This document shows positions 34,098 through 43,629 of a DNA stretch of 64,000 nt, in pieces. A model generated the notes under the pieces. That model was not told the origin of the DNA and made no database searches. It saw only the letters and a program-made list of their open reading frames with translations. Each line of letters opens with the position of its first letter. The first letter of the stretch is position 1. The position numbers and the translations under genes are program-made. The DNA comes from Xanthobacter autotrophicus Py2. GTDB lineage: Bacteria; Pseudomonadota; Alphaproteobacteria; Rhizobiales; Xanthobacteraceae. The stretch lies in assembly GCA_000017645.1 (NCBI GenBank), contig CP000781.1, positions 1,578,001 to 1,642,000 on the forward strand, in the 5' to 3' direction.

Positions 34098-34813
34098 AGC
34101 TGGAACCGGTTATGTCGGGGGGATTAAGCGAGGACGCGCCAGCGGCGGTCGACCCGTTGGCGGCGAGCGCCCGTGTGAACGAGGAACGGCGCCTGCGCCG
34201 GCTCGACATGGCGGCCGGCGCCGTGGCCGCTGCCGCCGCGGGGGCATTCCTTGTCAATCTCCTGCTGCTGCAGGCGCCGCCCGCCGGCGCGCCGCTGCCG
34301 GAGGCGCGCCCGGCCGGGGCCATCCAGGCCCTCGACCGCGCCAGGACCACCCGCACCACCGTGCCACTGCCGCCGCACAGCCCGGGCGGCACTCAAGCCG
34401 CGTCCACCGGCGGCGCCACCGATGGCGCGCTCGGCTATCTGTCCATCCGCACCACAGTCACCGGAACACCGGTGCCGCTGGTGCCCGGCACGGCGGCGGC
34501 TGGCCGTTCGACATCCCAAGCCTATGCCGATCCCGTGCCCCGCCGTCCGCCGGCCAGCGTCGGCGCGGGGACGGATGTGACCGGCGCGGTGCGTCCGCCG
34601 GGCGATGTCCCGGCCTCGCCGCGCCTGCTCGCGGTGCAGAAGGCGCTGGCGAAGCTCGGCTACGGCCCGCTGAAGGTGGACGGCCGTCCGGGCGGCGAAA
34701 CCCGCACCGCCATCCAGCGGTTCCAGCGCGACCGCAACATGACCGCCGACGGCGAGGTCAGCGACAAGCTCGTGCGTGAGCTGGCCTCGGTCTCCGGCGT
34801 CACGGTCAACTGA
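34094..34813 (+). CDS. Peptidoglycan-binding domain protein, membrane-anchored
   Basis: 239 residues. A cytoplasmic N-terminus of about 40 residues is followed by a membrane helix (AAGAVAAAAAGAFLVNLLLL), a long Pro/Thr/Ala linker and a C-terminal PG_binding_1 domain: RLLAVQKALAKLGYGPLKVDGRPGGETRTAIQRFQRDRN. It should sit in the inner membrane with the domain in the periplasm. Translationally coupled to the sensor kinase (ATGA overlap) and directly followed by DUF1491, so the three form an operon. A role in sensing or anchoring to the wall is possible. Confidence 0.88.
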   Translation: MKLEPVMSGGLSEDAPAAVDPLAASARVNEERRLRRLDMAAGAVAAAAAGAFLVNLLLLQAPPAGAPLPEARPAGAIQALDRARTTRTTVPLPPHSPGGTQAASTGGATDGALGYLSIRTTVTGTPVPLVPGTAAAGRSTSQAYADPVPRRPPASVGAGTDVTGAVRPPGDVPASPRLLAVQKALAKLGYGPLKVDGRPGGETRTAIQRFQRDRNMTADGEVSDKLVRELASVSGVTVN

Positions 34814-35158
34814 ATGCGGCTCAAGAGCGCCATCTTCGTCTCCGCCCTGCTCCGCCGTGCCCAGGTGGAAGGCGCTTATGGCGTGGTGGTCCGCCGCGGC
34901 TCCGAGGAGGCGGGGGCCATCTTCGTCAAGGCCTCGCGCCTCGACGGCACCGCGGCCCTCTATGGCCCCGCGCCGCAGAGCGCCTTCGACGAAGGCGCCC
35001 CCGGCGACCGCCTGTTCTCGGTTCTGGTGGAACCCGGCCGGCCCGAGGCGGATGCGGACGCGCGCATCGCGCGGGAGCTGAAGTTCGACCCGGACATCTT
35101 CGTGGTGGAAATCGAGGACCGCGACGGCCGGCATTTCCTGGATCTGGCCAAGGAATAA
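34814..35158 (+). CDS. DUF1491 family protein
   Basis: 114 residues, soluble. The family pattern is RLKSAIFVSALLRRAQVEGAYGVVVRRGSEEAGAIFVK, then LFSVLVEP and ELKFDPDIFVVEIEDRDGRHFL. DUF1491 proteins are common in alphaproteobacteria and have no known role. It begins right at the stop codon of the peptidoglycan-binding gene and closes the kinase operon; this order is usual in Rhizobiales. Confidence 0.93.
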   Translation: MRLKSAIFVSALLRRAQVEGAYGVVVRRGSEEAGAIFVKASRLDGTAALYGPAPQSAFDEGAPGDRLFSVLVEPGRPEADADARIARELKFDPDIFVVEIEDRDGRHFLDLAKE

Positions 35159-35293
35159 GGCAGAGAATCCAGGGCAGGGGGAGCGAGGCGGGCGGGCGCG
35201 CCTGCCATGATCGGTTAATCCCCCGTTCAGGTGCACGAAACCATAAGAACGCCAGCGACGTTGTGATCACAGCTCTCGACTGAGGAGAAGAGC

Positions 35294-35488
35294 ATGAGCA
35301 CTGTCATTGCGTTCCCCGACGCGTGGACGCTGGCTGCCCGCCGCGCTACCCCGCGGAACAGGGATGGAGACGAGGTCCGTAGCGAAGGCGCGGACATCGT
35401 GATCCTGCCGGTGGTGCGCGTGGAACGGTATGAGGCGCGATTGCCGGGTCCGGTGCCCCGCAGCAACAACGGCCGGCGCGCCCGCTGA
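35294..35488 (+). CDS. Small hypothetical protein of 64 residues
   Basis: Basic and soluble, with no recognised domain. TGAGGAGAAGAGC before the ATG is a strong ribosome-binding site, and codon use matches its neighbours, so I take it as a real gene. The central part EGADIVILPVVRVERYEARL could form a short beta structure. It converges with the DUF1254 gene with only 1 bp between stops. Confidence 0.6.
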   Translation: MSTVIAFPDAWTLAARRATPRNRDGDEVRSEGADIVILPVVRVERYEARLPGPVPRSNNGRRAR

Positions 35489-35489
35489 G

Positions 35490-36170
35490 CTAGTTTGAGA
35501 GCGTGCAGGTCGCGGCCTCGAGCTGGCGCCGCACGAATGCCCGTGTGCCTCGCTCGCGCACGAATGCCCGCACCGCGACGATGCCCTCCAGAGCGGGGGA
35601 TTCGATCACAAGCCGGTCCGCGGCAGTGATTTCCTCATCCTCCGGCAAGGCCGCCTTCTGGCTCGCCGTCATGAGGTCGAGCTCGATCACCTTGCCCGCC
35701 GCCTGGTCGCTCAGCGCATAGAAGGCAAGGCCCTCCGCCGTATAGAAGGACACCGAGGTGTAGTCGGCCGTCGCCGGCACCCGCACCTTCAGCGGCGCTT
35801 CCGACAGATCGTAAAGGCACACCGCAGACACGAAGGCGGGGTCCATCATGGGCAGCACCTGCTCCTGGGGCGAGGGGTCCGGCAGCAGGGTGAGCACGTT
35901 GGAATCCATCCGCTCGGACAGCCGGGCATAGGCGTTGCGCTCGGCCAGCGCCGGCATGGCGAGGATGGAGACGATGTGGGCGATGGCGCCCAGCACCACC
36001 GCGAATGCGACGAACAGCAGCACCTGCCCGGGCGAGCCGAAGCGCGGCCGCGACAGGCGCGGGCGGGAGAAATGCGGGCGCGGCAGGCTGCCGAGGAAGC
36101 GTCCGGCGCGCCGGGCAAAACGCCCGGCAACGGTCGAGGCTTCCTCGCGCAGGTCGTCCAGCGTCGTCAC
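35490..36170 (-). CDS. DUF1254 domain protein, membrane-anchored
   Basis: 226 residues. A basic N-terminus rich in RPRxSRPRF is followed by one membrane helix (VLLFVAFAVVLGAIAHIVSILAM) and a periplasmic DUF1254-type part containing DPSPQEQVLPMMDPAFVSAVCLYDL and YTSVSFYTAEGLAFYALSD. Its start overlaps the upstream DUF1214 gene by 4 bp. Paired short DUF1214/DUF1254 genes are a stable feature of Rhizobiales genomes. Their role at the cell envelope is unknown. Confidence 0.88.
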   Translation of the reverse strand: MTTLDDLREEASTVAGRFARRAGRFLGSLPRPHFSRPRLSRPRFGSPGQVLLFVAFAVVLGAIAHIVSILAMPALAERNAYARLSERMDSNVLTLLPDPSPQEQVLPMMDPAFVSAVCLYDLSEAPLKVRVPATADYTSVSFYTAEGLAFYALSDQAAGKVIELDLMTASQKAALPEDEEITAADRLVIESPALEGIVAVRAFVRERGTRAFVRRQLEAATCTLSN

Positions 36171-36742
36171 AGGCAGGCCTCCTGCGTGATCTTGGGCAGC
36201 ACGGCCGCGTCCGCGGCACCAGAGGCGAAGGAGAACGGCGCGTCATAGAGGCGGAGCGCCACCTTCAGCCGGGGCCGGGCGCCGGTGGGCAACCAGTTGC
36301 CCGAACGGGCCCGAGGGGAGAGGCGCACGTCGATGGCGCCGTCGTCGCGATAGACCACCTCGGCGCTGGTGAAGCCGAAGCGTCCGGCATCATTGGCGAT
36401 GAGGTGGCCGTCCTGGTCCATCAGGGTCAGCGTCCACAGCCGAGCCTGGGGCAGCACGCCGACGATGCGCGTCTCGCAGCGCCCGTCGATGGGCCTGCCG
36501 GCGTCATCGGTGGCGGCGAGGAAGAGCAGGCCGTCGGCAAGTTCCAGCGGCAGTTCGCCGGAGCGGGCGAAGGCGGCGCGCGCGTAGGGATCCGCCTTGG
36601 CGGTGCCGGCGCGGGGCCAGCCCTGCCAGGCGCCGGCGCGCACCACGTCAAGCCCGCGCGAGTGGGTGACGGAAAACCAGGTGACGCCAAGCCCGAGAAT
36701 GGTGGCGACGAGAAGCGTGAAGGCAAGAGGCAGAAGGCGCAC
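36167..36742 (-). CDS. DUF1214 domain protein
   Basis: 191 residues with an N-terminal signal anchor (LLPLAFTLLVATILGLGVTW). The DUF1214 region has WTLTLMDQDGHLIANDAGRFGFTSAEVVYRDDGAIDVRLSPRARSGNWLPTG and the ending LRLYDAPFSF. In larger proteins DUF1254 and DUF1214 are fused; here they are two overlapping genes, which supports a joint complex in the periplasm. Function unknown. Confidence 0.9.
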   Translation of the reverse strand: MRLLPLAFTLLVATILGLGVTWFSVTHSRGLDVVRAGAWQGWPRAGTAKADPYARAAFARSGELPLELADGLLFLAATDDAGRPIDGRCETRIVGVLPQARLWTLTLMDQDGHLIANDAGRFGFTSAEVVYRDDGAIDVRLSPRARSGNWLPTGARPRLKVALRLYDAPFSFASGAADAAVLPKITQEACL

Positions 36743-36811
36743 GGCACATCCGGGGCTGTCGGCCCCCTATCTAGAGCACAATGCCGGCCGGCGCAAAGCG
36801 GCTGGCCCGCC

Positions 36812-37258
36812 TCAGCCGGGACGACGCATCTTGAGGTCGGCGAGACGCGCGCGGCTTTCCTCGGGAAGGGGCTGGGGACGGCGGGTGACCATGTCGAACA
36901 GCACCAGCACGGTTTCCGCCGTCGCGGTGCAGCGCTCACCCTGGAAGATGGCCTGCGACAGCGTTATGGAGCTGTTGCCGACGGACAGCACGCCAGTACC
37001 GATCAACGCCTCGCCGGGCCACAACATCTCCGCACGGTAGTCCAGCACCAGGCGGGCGAGCACGAAGCTGGCGTGCTCCGGCGCGACGGCGGCAGCCCCG
37101 CCCCAGAGCAGCCGGGTGCGGCCGGTCTCCAGGAAGGTGGAGAAGACGGCGTTGTTCACATGGCCGAGCTTGTCGGTGTCGCCGTAGCGGATGGTGTCGC
37201 TCGCCTTGACCGGAAAATCGTCCAGGGTGGGCAGGGGCGGCTTCTCGCGGGCGGTCAT
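36812..37258 (-). CDS. Acyl-CoA thioesterase (4HBT hot-dog fold)
   Basis: 148 residues from ATG 37258, which overlaps the purD stop (ATGA). The 4-hydroxybenzoyl-CoA thioesterase motif is clear: TIRYGDTDKLGHVNNAVFSTFLETGRTRLL, with the catalytic-type Asp in GDTDKLGHVNN. The following strands read ARLVLDYRAEMLWPGEALIGTGVLSVGNSSITL. It hydrolyses some acyl-CoA; the substrate is unknown. Coupled to purD by overlap, though the metabolic link is not obvious. Confidence 0.92.
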   Translation of the reverse strand: MTAREKPPLPTLDDFPVKASDTIRYGDTDKLGHVNNAVFSTFLETGRTRLLWGGAAAVAPEHASFVLARLVLDYRAEMLWPGEALIGTGVLSVGNSSITLSQAIFQGERCTATAETVLVLFDMVTRRPQPLPEESRARLADLKMRRPG

Positions 37259-38523
37259 CGGGCCCCCTTGCCGAGCGCGCGCCAGCCGATATCGCTGCGG
37301 TAGAAGCCGTCCGGCCAATCGATGCGGGCGATCCCAGCATAGGCCCGGTCACGGGCCTCGCCGAGGGTGGCGCCGGTGGCGGTGACGTTCAGCACGCGCC
37401 CGCCGTTCGAAACCAGCGCGACGCCCTTGCGCCGTGTGCCGGCCTGGAACACCAGCACGCCGTCGAGTTCCGCCGCCGCCTCGATCCCGCCGATGGGGCT
37501 GCCCACCTGATGCGGGCCGGGATAGCCGCGCGAGGCATAGACCACCGTCATGGCCGCATCCTGCGACCACTCCGGCGTCACCTGCGCGAGTTGGCCAGTG
37601 GCGGTGGCGTGCAGCACCTGCACCAGGTCACCCTTAAAGCGGGGCATCAGCACCTGGCATTCGGGATCGCCGAAGCGGCAATTGTATTCCACCAGCTTCG
37701 GCCCGTCGGCCGTCAGCATGAGTCCGGCATAGAGCACGCCGCGATAGGGCGCGCCGGCCGCCACCATGGCGCGGGCGGTGGGGATGAGGATTTCGTCCAG
37801 AGCCCGGCGCTCCAGCTCGGGCGTCAGGACGGGGGCGGGCGAATAGGCGCCCATGCCGCCGGTGTTGGGGCCGAGGTCGCCGTCGAAGGCCCGCTTGTGG
37901 TCCTGGGCGCTGCCGAAGAGCACCACCGTCTCGCCATCCACCAAAGCGAACAGGCTGGCCTCTTCGCCCTCCATGAATTCCTCGATGAGCACCTCGGTGC
38001 CGCCGCCGGCGAACACCTGCTCCACCGCGTCCACCGCCTCCTCCTCGGAAAGGGCGACCACGACGCCTTTGCCGGCCATGAGGCCGTCCGCCTTCACCAC
38101 GATGGGCGCGCCCTGCTGGCGCACATAGGCGGCGCCCTCGGCGGCCGAGGTGAAGCGGCCGAAGGCGGCGGTGGGAATGGAGTTGGCCTTGCACAATTCC
38201 TTGGTGAAAAGCTTGGAGCCCTCCAGCCGGGCGGCGGCGGCCGTGGGGCCGAAGGCGGGAATGCCGACGGCTTCCAGCCGGTCCACCAGCCCCGCCACCA
38301 GCGGCGCCTCGGGACCCACCACCACGAAGTCTATGCCGTGGTCCTGGCACCATTTCACGATGGTGTCGTGGGCCGAGAGGGGGATGCCCTCGATCAGCTC
38401 CGCGTGCTCGGCAATGCCGGGATTGCCCGGTATGGCGTAGAACTGGCCCATACTTGGGCTCTGCGCCAGCTTCCAGGCGAGGGCGTGCTCGCGCCCTCCC
38501 GATCCGAGCAGCAGGATGTTCAT
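37255..38523 (-). CDS. purD: Phosphoribosylamine--glycine ligase
   Basis: Second step of purine synthesis: joins glycine to phosphoribosylamine with ATP. 422 residues from ATG 38523; longer in-frame codons overlap the divergent xseA promoter region. N-terminal [25 protein letters not shown]-grasp segments [18 protein letters not shown] and [19 protein letters not shown], and the signature [13 protein letters not shown] are visible. Divergent from xseA and followed by the thioesterase. Confidence 0.98.
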   Translation of the reverse strand: MNILLLGSGGREHALAWKLAQSPSMGQFYAIPGNPGIAEHAELIEGIPLSAHDTIVKWCQDHGIDFVVVGPEAPLVAGLVDRLEAVGIPAFGPTAAAARLEGSKLFTKELCKANSIPTAAFGRFTSAAEGAAYVRQQGAPIVVKADGLMAGKGVVVALSEEEAVDAVEQVFAGGGTEVLIEEFMEGEEASLFALVDGETVVLFGSAQDHKRAFDGDLGPNTGGMGAYSPAPVLTPELERRALDEILIPTARAMVAAGAPYRGVLYAGLMLTADGPKLVEYNCRFGDPECQVLMPRFKGDLVQVLHATATGQLAQVTPEWSQDAAMTVVYASRGYPGPHQVGSPIGGIEAAAELDGVLVFQAGTRRKGVALVSNGGRVLNVTATGATLGEARDRAYAGIARIDWPDGFYRSDIGWRALGKGAR

Positions 38524-38674
38524 GCGGCCTCCCCCGTGCGTTGCCCCATGTCTCGCTCGTACGCCTCTGACTGGCGTCTCTTGCGAGAGTCTCTTGTCAC
38601 AATCGCCTATCGGCTCAGGGCCGCGCAAACAAGAGGCACGGCTCTGCGCTCGCCGCATGGGGGGCTTTCCCGCT

Positions 38675-40165
38675 ATGCTAATTTCTGAACCAACAGCCGA
38701 CTGCGATTCGATGGTGGATGTCGCCGAACCCCGCGCCAACGCGCCAGAATGGAGCGTTTCCGAGCTCTCTGCCGCGCTCCGGCGCACGGTTGAGGACGCC
38801 TACGGCCACGTGCGGGTGCGCGGCGAAATCTCCGGCTATCGCGGGCCGCATGGCTCGGGCCACGCCTATTTCAGCCTGAAGGATGCCGGCGCGCGGCTCG
38901 ACGCGGTGATCTGGAAGGGCACCTTCCAGCGCCTGCGCCTGAAGCCCGAGGAGGGGTTGGAGGTTGTGGCCATCGGCCGCCTCACCACCTATCCGGGCAA
39001 GTCGGGCTACCAGATCGTCATCGAGGCGCTGGAATTCGCCGGCGCGGGCGCCATCATGGCCATGCTGGAGGAGCGCAAGCGCCGCCTCTCCGCCGAGGGC
39101 CTGTTCGATCCGGCGCGCAAGGTCGCGCTGCCGTTCCTGCCGCAGGTGATCGGGGTGGTCACCTCGCCCACCGGGGCGGTGATCCGCGACATCCTCCACC
39201 GCCTCGACGACCGGTTTCCGCGCCGGGTGCTGGTGTGGCCGGTGCGGGTGCAGGGCGAGACCTCGGCTGCGGAGGTGGCGGCGGCCATTCGCGGCTTCAA
39301 CGCCTTGCCGGCGGGCGGCGCCATCCCGCGTCCCGACGTGATCGTGGTGGCGCGGGGCGGCGGCGCGCTGGAGGACCTTCTGGGCTTCTCCGACGAGGAG
39401 GTGGTGCGGGCGGCGGCGGAAAGCGCCATCCCGCTGGTTGCCGCCGTGGGCCACGAGACCGACGTCACCCTCATCGATTTCGCCGCCGACGTGCGGGCGC
39501 CCACCCCTACCGCCGCCGCCGAGATGGTGGTGCCGGTGCGTTCCGAGCTGATTGCGGCGGTGGAAGACCTGGGCGGGCGCCTCGCTGCCGCCCCGGTGCG
39601 GCTTCTGGAGCGGCGGCGGGCGGACCTGCGCGGCCTGTCGCGGCTCCTGCCCAGCGCGGAGAACCTGCTTTCGGTGCCCCGGCAGCGGCTCGATGCCGCG
39701 AGCGAGCGCCTGCCGCGGGCGCTCAAGGCCAATGCCGCCGCCCACCGCCTGCGCCTCGTGGCCGCGCGGGCCCGGCTGTCCCCGGAGGCGCTGAGGCTGC
39801 GCCTGGAGCGCGCCGGCGACCGGCTGGAGACGCTGGACGGCCGCCTGAAACGCGCCTTTTCGGTCGCGCGCGAGCAGCGGGCAGCGCGGCTGAGATCGGC
39901 GGGGCAACTGCTGGATGCCCTGTCCTTCAAGGGGGTGCTGAGCCGTGGCTTCGCGCTGGTGCGCGATGCGCAGGGCCAGCCGGTGCGCCTTGCCGCTGGC
40001 CTCACGGCGGGCACGGCGCTGGATCTTGAGTTCGCAGACGGGCATGTGGCGGCGGTAACGGGGGATGTGGTGCCGGCTGCCACGCCTGCTGCGCCCGCGC
40101 GGCCACGCCCGGCGAAATCCAGGAAGCCGCCCAAGGTCGAGGGGCCGACCCTGTTCGATCGGTGA
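38675..40165 (+). CDS. xseA: Exodeoxyribonuclease VII large subunit
   Basis: Degrades single-stranded DNA together with XseB. About 496 residues if ATG 38675 is used; ATG 38711 is an alternative, and codons upstream overlap the purD side. An N-terminal OB domain ([25 protein letters not shown]) is followed by the catalytic domain with [43 protein letters not shown] and [27 protein letters not shown] long coiled-coil and a C-terminal domain ([13 protein letters not shown]) complete it. xseB is not in the window. The purD-xseA divergent order is frequent in this group. Confidence 0.97.
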   Translation: MLISEPTADCDSMVDVAEPRANAPEWSVSELSAALRRTVEDAYGHVRVRGEISGYRGPHGSGHAYFSLKDAGARLDAVIWKGTFQRLRLKPEEGLEVVAIGRLTTYPGKSGYQIVIEALEFAGAGAIMAMLEERKRRLSAEGLFDPARKVALPFLPQVIGVVTSPTGAVIRDILHRLDDRFPRRVLVWPVRVQGETSAAEVAAAIRGFNALPAGGAIPRPDVIVVARGGGALEDLLGFSDEEVVRAAAESAIPLVAAVGHETDVTLIDFAADVRAPTPTAAAEMVVPVRSELIAAVEDLGGRLAAAPVRLLERRRADLRGLSRLLPSAENLLSVPRQRLDAASERLPRALKANAAAHRLRLVAARARLSPEALRLRLERAGDRLETLDGRLKRAFSVAREQRAARLRSAGQLLDALSFKGVLSRGFALVRDAQGQPVRLAAGLTAGTALDLEFADGHVAAVTGDVVPAATPAAPARPRPAKSRKPPKVEGPTLFDR

Positions 40166-40238
40166 GCCGGCGCCTCTTTCGCGCTGCGGGGCGAATGGCT
40201 ATGCTGGAAATTCTTCTTTCAGGACGATAACGGCTGTG

Positions 40239-40460
40239 ATGAACAGATTCGAACGCTTTCCCGAGCCCCATGGCGAGGCGGAGGTCCGCTACCTCGATGG
40301 CGAGTTCCGCATCCTGCGGCCGGGCAGCTTCGTGCGCTGCGCCGTGACCGGGCAGGCCATTCCATTGGATGAGCTGCGCTACTGGAGCGTGGACCTGCAG
40401 GAGGCCTATTCCGGCCCCGAGGCGGTGCTGACCCGCGTCAAGGAGCGTCCGGCGGGCTGA
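40239..40460 (+). CDS. DUF2093 domain protein
   Basis: 73 residues, starting at ATG 40239 (a GTG just before it is in frame). The small family pattern is complete: GEAEVRYLDGEFRILRPGSFVRCAVTGQAIPLDELRYWSVDLQEAY. Cys is present once, so no zinc site is evident. Regularly found next to xseA in Rhizobiales; function unknown. Soluble. Confidence 0.93.
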   Translation: MNRFERFPEPHGEAEVRYLDGEFRILRPGSFVRCAVTGQAIPLDELRYWSVDLQEAYSGPEAVLTRVKERPAG

Positions 40461-40504
40461 CGCCTGCGGGCTGCCAGCGGTCGAAAGCAAGTCCTGTCGC
40501 CGAA

Positions 40505-40538
40505 AAGAAAGGGCGCGCCGGTGGCGCGCCCTCTTTCG
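40505..40538. terminator. Bidirectional intrinsic terminator between DUF2093 and pyrC
   Basis: Stem GGGCGCGCC / GGCGCGCCC with a GGT loop. An A-rich left side (AAAGAAA) and T-rich right side (TCTTTCGTT) lie between two convergent genes. Confidence 0.8.
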
Positions 40539-40567
40539 TTGGCAATCCGCTTGGGGACCGCCTTGGC

Positions 40568-41908
40568 TCAGCCCTGCGGCTGGAGCGTCTCCAGGAAGCC
40601 GATGGGCGCGCCGGAGGCGGGGCCGGTGAGCTCGCCTTCCCACATCACCTTGCGGCCGCGCACGAACGTGCCCACGGGCCAGCCGGTGACTTCCTTGCCG
40701 TCATAGGGCGTCCACTTGGAGCGCGAGGCGATCCAGTCCGCCGTGATGGTGGCGCGGCGCTTCAGGTCCACCACGGTGAAGTCGGCGTCATAGCCCACCA
40801 CGATGCGGCCCTTGCGGGCAATGCCGAACAGCCGGGCGGGGCCGGCGCTGGACAGGTCCACGAAGCGCTCCAGCGTCAGCCGCCCAGCGGCCACATGGTC
40901 CAGCATCAGCGGCACCAGGGTCTGCACCCCGGTCATGCCCGAGGGGCTTTCGGGATAGGGCTTTGCCTTTTCCTCCAGCGTGTGGGGCGCGTGGTCGGAG
41001 CCGAGCACGTCCACCACGCCGCTCTGGAGCGCCGCCCACAGGGCATCGCGATGGCGGCCGTCGCGCACCGGAGGATTCATCTGCACCAGCGTGCCGAGCC
41101 GCTCGTAGCAGTCCGGCGCCGCCAGGGTGAGGTGATGGGGCGTCACCTCCACCGAGGCCACGTCGCGGGCATCGGCCAGGAATTCCATCTCCTCCGCCGA
41201 GGTCACGTGCAGCACATGCACCCGCGCGCCGGTCTCGCGGGCCAGGTTGACGAGGCGCCGGGTGGCGGTCAGCGCCGCGATCTCATCGCGCCACACCGGG
41301 TGGGAGGAGGCATCCCCGGGCACGCGCAGGCTCTTGCGCTCCTGGAGGCGCGGCTCGTCCTCGCAATGAAAGGCCGCGCGGCGGCGGATGACTTTCAGGA
41401 TGTTGCGCACCCCGTCATCGTCCGCCACCAGCAGTGAGCCGGTGGACGAACCGATGAACACCTTCACGCCCGCAGCGCCGGGCAGGCGCTCCAGCTCGGG
41501 CAGGTCCTTCACGTTGTCATGGGTGCCGCCCACGTAGAAGGCGAAGTCGCAGTGCATGCGGTTGGTCCCGCGCGCGATCTTGTCTTCCAGCACCGAGGCG
41601 GTCGTGGTCTGGGGAATGGTGTTCGGCATCTCGAACACGCCGGTCACCCCGCCCATGACGGCGGCCAGCGACCCGGTCTCCAGGTCTTCCTTCTGCTCCA
41701 GCCCCGGCTCGCGGAAATGCACCTGGGTGTCGATGACGCCGGGCAGGATGTGGAGGCCGGTGGCGTCCACCACCTCACCCGCGCTTGCGGCGGCCAGCGA
41801 GCCGATGGCGCGGATGCGTCCGCCTGTCACTCCGATGTCCGCAACGGCAATGCCGGCGGGGGTCGCGACCGCGCCGCCCTTGAGCAGCAGATCGAAAGTC
41901 ACGGGCAT
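40568..41908 (-). CDS. Dihydroorotase-like amidohydrolase
   Basis: 446 residues from ATG 41908. The amidohydrolase fold of class I dihydroorotases is clear: LPGVIDTQVHFREPGLEQKEDLETGS, FEMPNTIPQT, KVFIGSSTGSL, AFHCED, RVHVLHVTSAEEM and the catalytic Asp in LGSDHAPHTLEEK. At the first metal motif, where dihydroorotases carry His-x-His, it has Gln62-Val-His64. I recall that this Gln variant recurs in alphaproteobacterial proteins annotated as dihydroorotase. Pyrimidine synthesis is the annotated role; a different cyclic amide substrate is possible, so I give no symbol. Confidence 0.88.
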   Translation of the reverse strand: MPVTFDLLLKGGAVATPAGIAVADIGVTGGRIRAIGSLAAASAGEVVDATGLHILPGVIDTQVHFREPGLEQKEDLETGSLAAVMGGVTGVFEMPNTIPQTTTASVLEDKIARGTNRMHCDFAFYVGGTHDNVKDLPELERLPGAAGVKVFIGSSTGSLLVADDDGVRNILKVIRRRAAFHCEDEPRLQERKSLRVPGDASSHPVWRDEIAALTATRRLVNLARETGARVHVLHVTSAEEMEFLADARDVASVEVTPHHLTLAAPDCYERLGTLVQMNPPVRDGRHRDALWAALQSGVVDVLGSDHAPHTLEEKAKPYPESPSGMTGVQTLVPLMLDHVAAGRLTLERFVDLSSAGPARLFGIARKGRIVVGYDADFTVVDLKRRATITADWIASRSKWTPYDGKEVTGWPVGTFVRGRKVMWEGELTGPASGAPIGFLETLQPQG

Positions 41909-41986
41909 GGGAGGAAGCTCGCTCTTGATGGGGACAGGCAAGCGGCCTTAAATCTGGTTTTTATTTTTCTGACAAGGACGGCCCCC

Positions 41987-42865
41987 ATGCCCGTCGTTTA
42001 TTTGACCGATCGTGTGCTCATTCGTGCCACCGGCCCCGAAGCCTCCAAGTTTCTCCATGGCGTGATCACCTGCAACGTGCAGACCATGGCGACGGGCGAT
42101 GCGCGCTACGGCGCGCTTTTGACCCCGCAGGGCAAGATCATCTCCGACTTCCTGTTCTACGCGGAAGGCGACGACGCCTTCCTGTTCGACGTTCCCGCCG
42201 AGCGCGCCGAGGACCTGCTGAAGCGCCTCACCTTCCATCGCCTGCGTGCGAAGGTCACCTTCACCAAGGCGGATGATCTCGCCGTCGCCGCTGTGTTCGG
42301 CGATGCGGCGGAGGTGCCCGAGGGCGCGCTTTATCCCGACCCGCGCCTTGCCGCCCTGGGCCAGCGTCTGGTGCTGCCGCTGACGGCGGCTCAGGCCCTG
42401 TCGTCGGATCCTGCGCTCTATGAGGCGCACCGCATCGCCCTCGGCATTCCCAAGGGCGGGCCCGATTTCACCTATGGCGACACCTTCCCCCACGAGGCCG
42501 ATATGGACCAGCTGGGCGGGGTGGACTTCAAGAAGGGCTGCTATGTGGGCCAGGAGGTGGTGAGCCGTATGGAGCATCGCTCCACCCCCCGCAACCGGCT
42601 GGTGGAAGTGCTGTTCGACACCCCCCTCGCCACCGGGCAGGAGATCACCGCCGGCGACAAGAGCGTAGGGCAGGTGCTGTCGGTGACGGACGGGCGCGGC
42701 ATCGCCACGGTGCGCCTCGATCGCGCCAACGACGCCAAGACCGACGGCGTGCCGCTGCTCGCCGGGGAGGTTCCGGTGGAGCTGCGCCGTCCCGATTGGG
42801 CCGTCTTTTCCATGGAGTGGGAAAAGAAGGTGAGCGAGCTGGACCGCAAGTTCAAGGGAAGCTGA
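41987..42865 (+). CDS. ygfZ: YgfZ/GcvT-like folate-binding protein for Fe-S enzyme maintenance
   Basis: 292 residues from ATG 41987, with AAGGA upstream. The fold is that of the GcvT family (VLIRATGPEASKFLHGVITCNVQTM, LLTPQGKIISDFLFYAEGDDAFLF). The hallmark KGCYVGQEVVSRMEHR carries the conserved cysteine of YgfZ. In E. coli the protein uses folate to keep certain Fe-S enzymes active, such as MiaB. It diverges from the dihydroorotase gene, 78 bp apart. tag follows with a 9-bp gap, so both are likely one operon. Confidence 0.95.
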   Translation: MPVVYLTDRVLIRATGPEASKFLHGVITCNVQTMATGDARYGALLTPQGKIISDFLFYAEGDDAFLFDVPAERAEDLLKRLTFHRLRAKVTFTKADDLAVAAVFGDAAEVPEGALYPDPRLAALGQRLVLPLTAAQALSSDPALYEAHRIALGIPKGGPDFTYGDTFPHEADMDQLGGVDFKKGCYVGQEVVSRMEHRSTPRNRLVEVLFDTPLATGQEITAGDKSVGQVLSVTDGRGIATVRLDRANDAKTDGVPLLAGEVPVELRRPDWAVFSMEWEKKVSELDRKFKGS

Positions 42866-42873
42866 GAGGGGCG

Positions 42874-43545
42874 ATGGCGGAGCCGAAGGCGGGAAACGCG
42901 AACAAGAGTGCGCCGGAGGCGGAAAGCGCGAACGGGATCGATCTGGCGGTGAAGGCGGAACGCGCGCCGCTGCTCCAGCACGGGGATGGGCGGGCGCGCT
43001 GCTTCTGGTGCGGCACCGACCCGTTCTACATGGCCTATCACGACGACGAATGGGGCGTGCCCGAGCGCGACAGTCGCGCCCTGTTCGAGAAGCTGCTGCT
43101 GGATGGATTCCAGGCCGGCCTCTCGTGGATCACCATCCTGCGGAAGCGGGAGAATTTCCGCCGGGCCTTCGACGGCTTCGATCCCGAGACGATGGCCCGC
43201 TACGACGCAGCCAAGGTGGAGGCCCTCATGGCCGACGCCGGCATCGTGCGCAACCGGGCCAAGGTGGAGGGGGCGGTTGCCTCCGCCCGCGCCTATCTCG
43301 ACCTCCAGGACAAGGGCATCGCCTTTTCCGACCTGATGTGGGAGGCGGTGGACGGCGAGACGCGGGTGAACCGGCCGAAGCGCATCGCCGACGTGCCGGC
43401 GCAGACGGCACAGTCCGTCGCCTTGTCCAAGCGGTTGAAGGGACTGGGCTTCAAGTTCGTCGGTCCCACCATCGTCTATGCCGCCATGCAGGCCTGCGGG
43501 CTGGTGGACGACCACCTCGCCGGTTGTCACTGCGCCAGGCCCTAG
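42874..43545 (+). CDS. tag: DNA-3-methyladenine glycosylase I
   Basis: Excises 3-methyladenine from alkylated DNA. 223 residues from ATG 42874 (GAGAGGGG upstream); the first 40 residues are a charged extension not seen in E. coli Tag. The zinc-binding start RCFWCGTDPFYMAYHDDEWG, the substrate pocket segment LDGFQAGLSWITILRKRENFRRAFDGFDP, and the C-terminal zinc ligands HLAGCHC are present. Directly downstream of ygfZ; ssrA follows. Confidence 0.97.
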   Translation: MAEPKAGNANKSAPEAESANGIDLAVKAERAPLLQHGDGRARCFWCGTDPFYMAYHDDEWGVPERDSRALFEKLLLDGFQAGLSWITILRKRENFRRAFDGFDPETMARYDAAKVEALMADAGIVRNRAKVEGAVASARAYLDLQDKGIAFSDLMWEAVDGETRVNRPKRIADVPAQTAQSVALSKRLKGLGFKFVGPTIVYAAMQACGLVDDHLAGCHCARP

Positions 43546-43629
43546 GCTGCCGCGACAATGGGTCGGGGATGGCGGCGGACTTTGTGGCACGCGCCCCTTT
43601 CATCGCCGGCGGGCGACGCCTATATTCGT

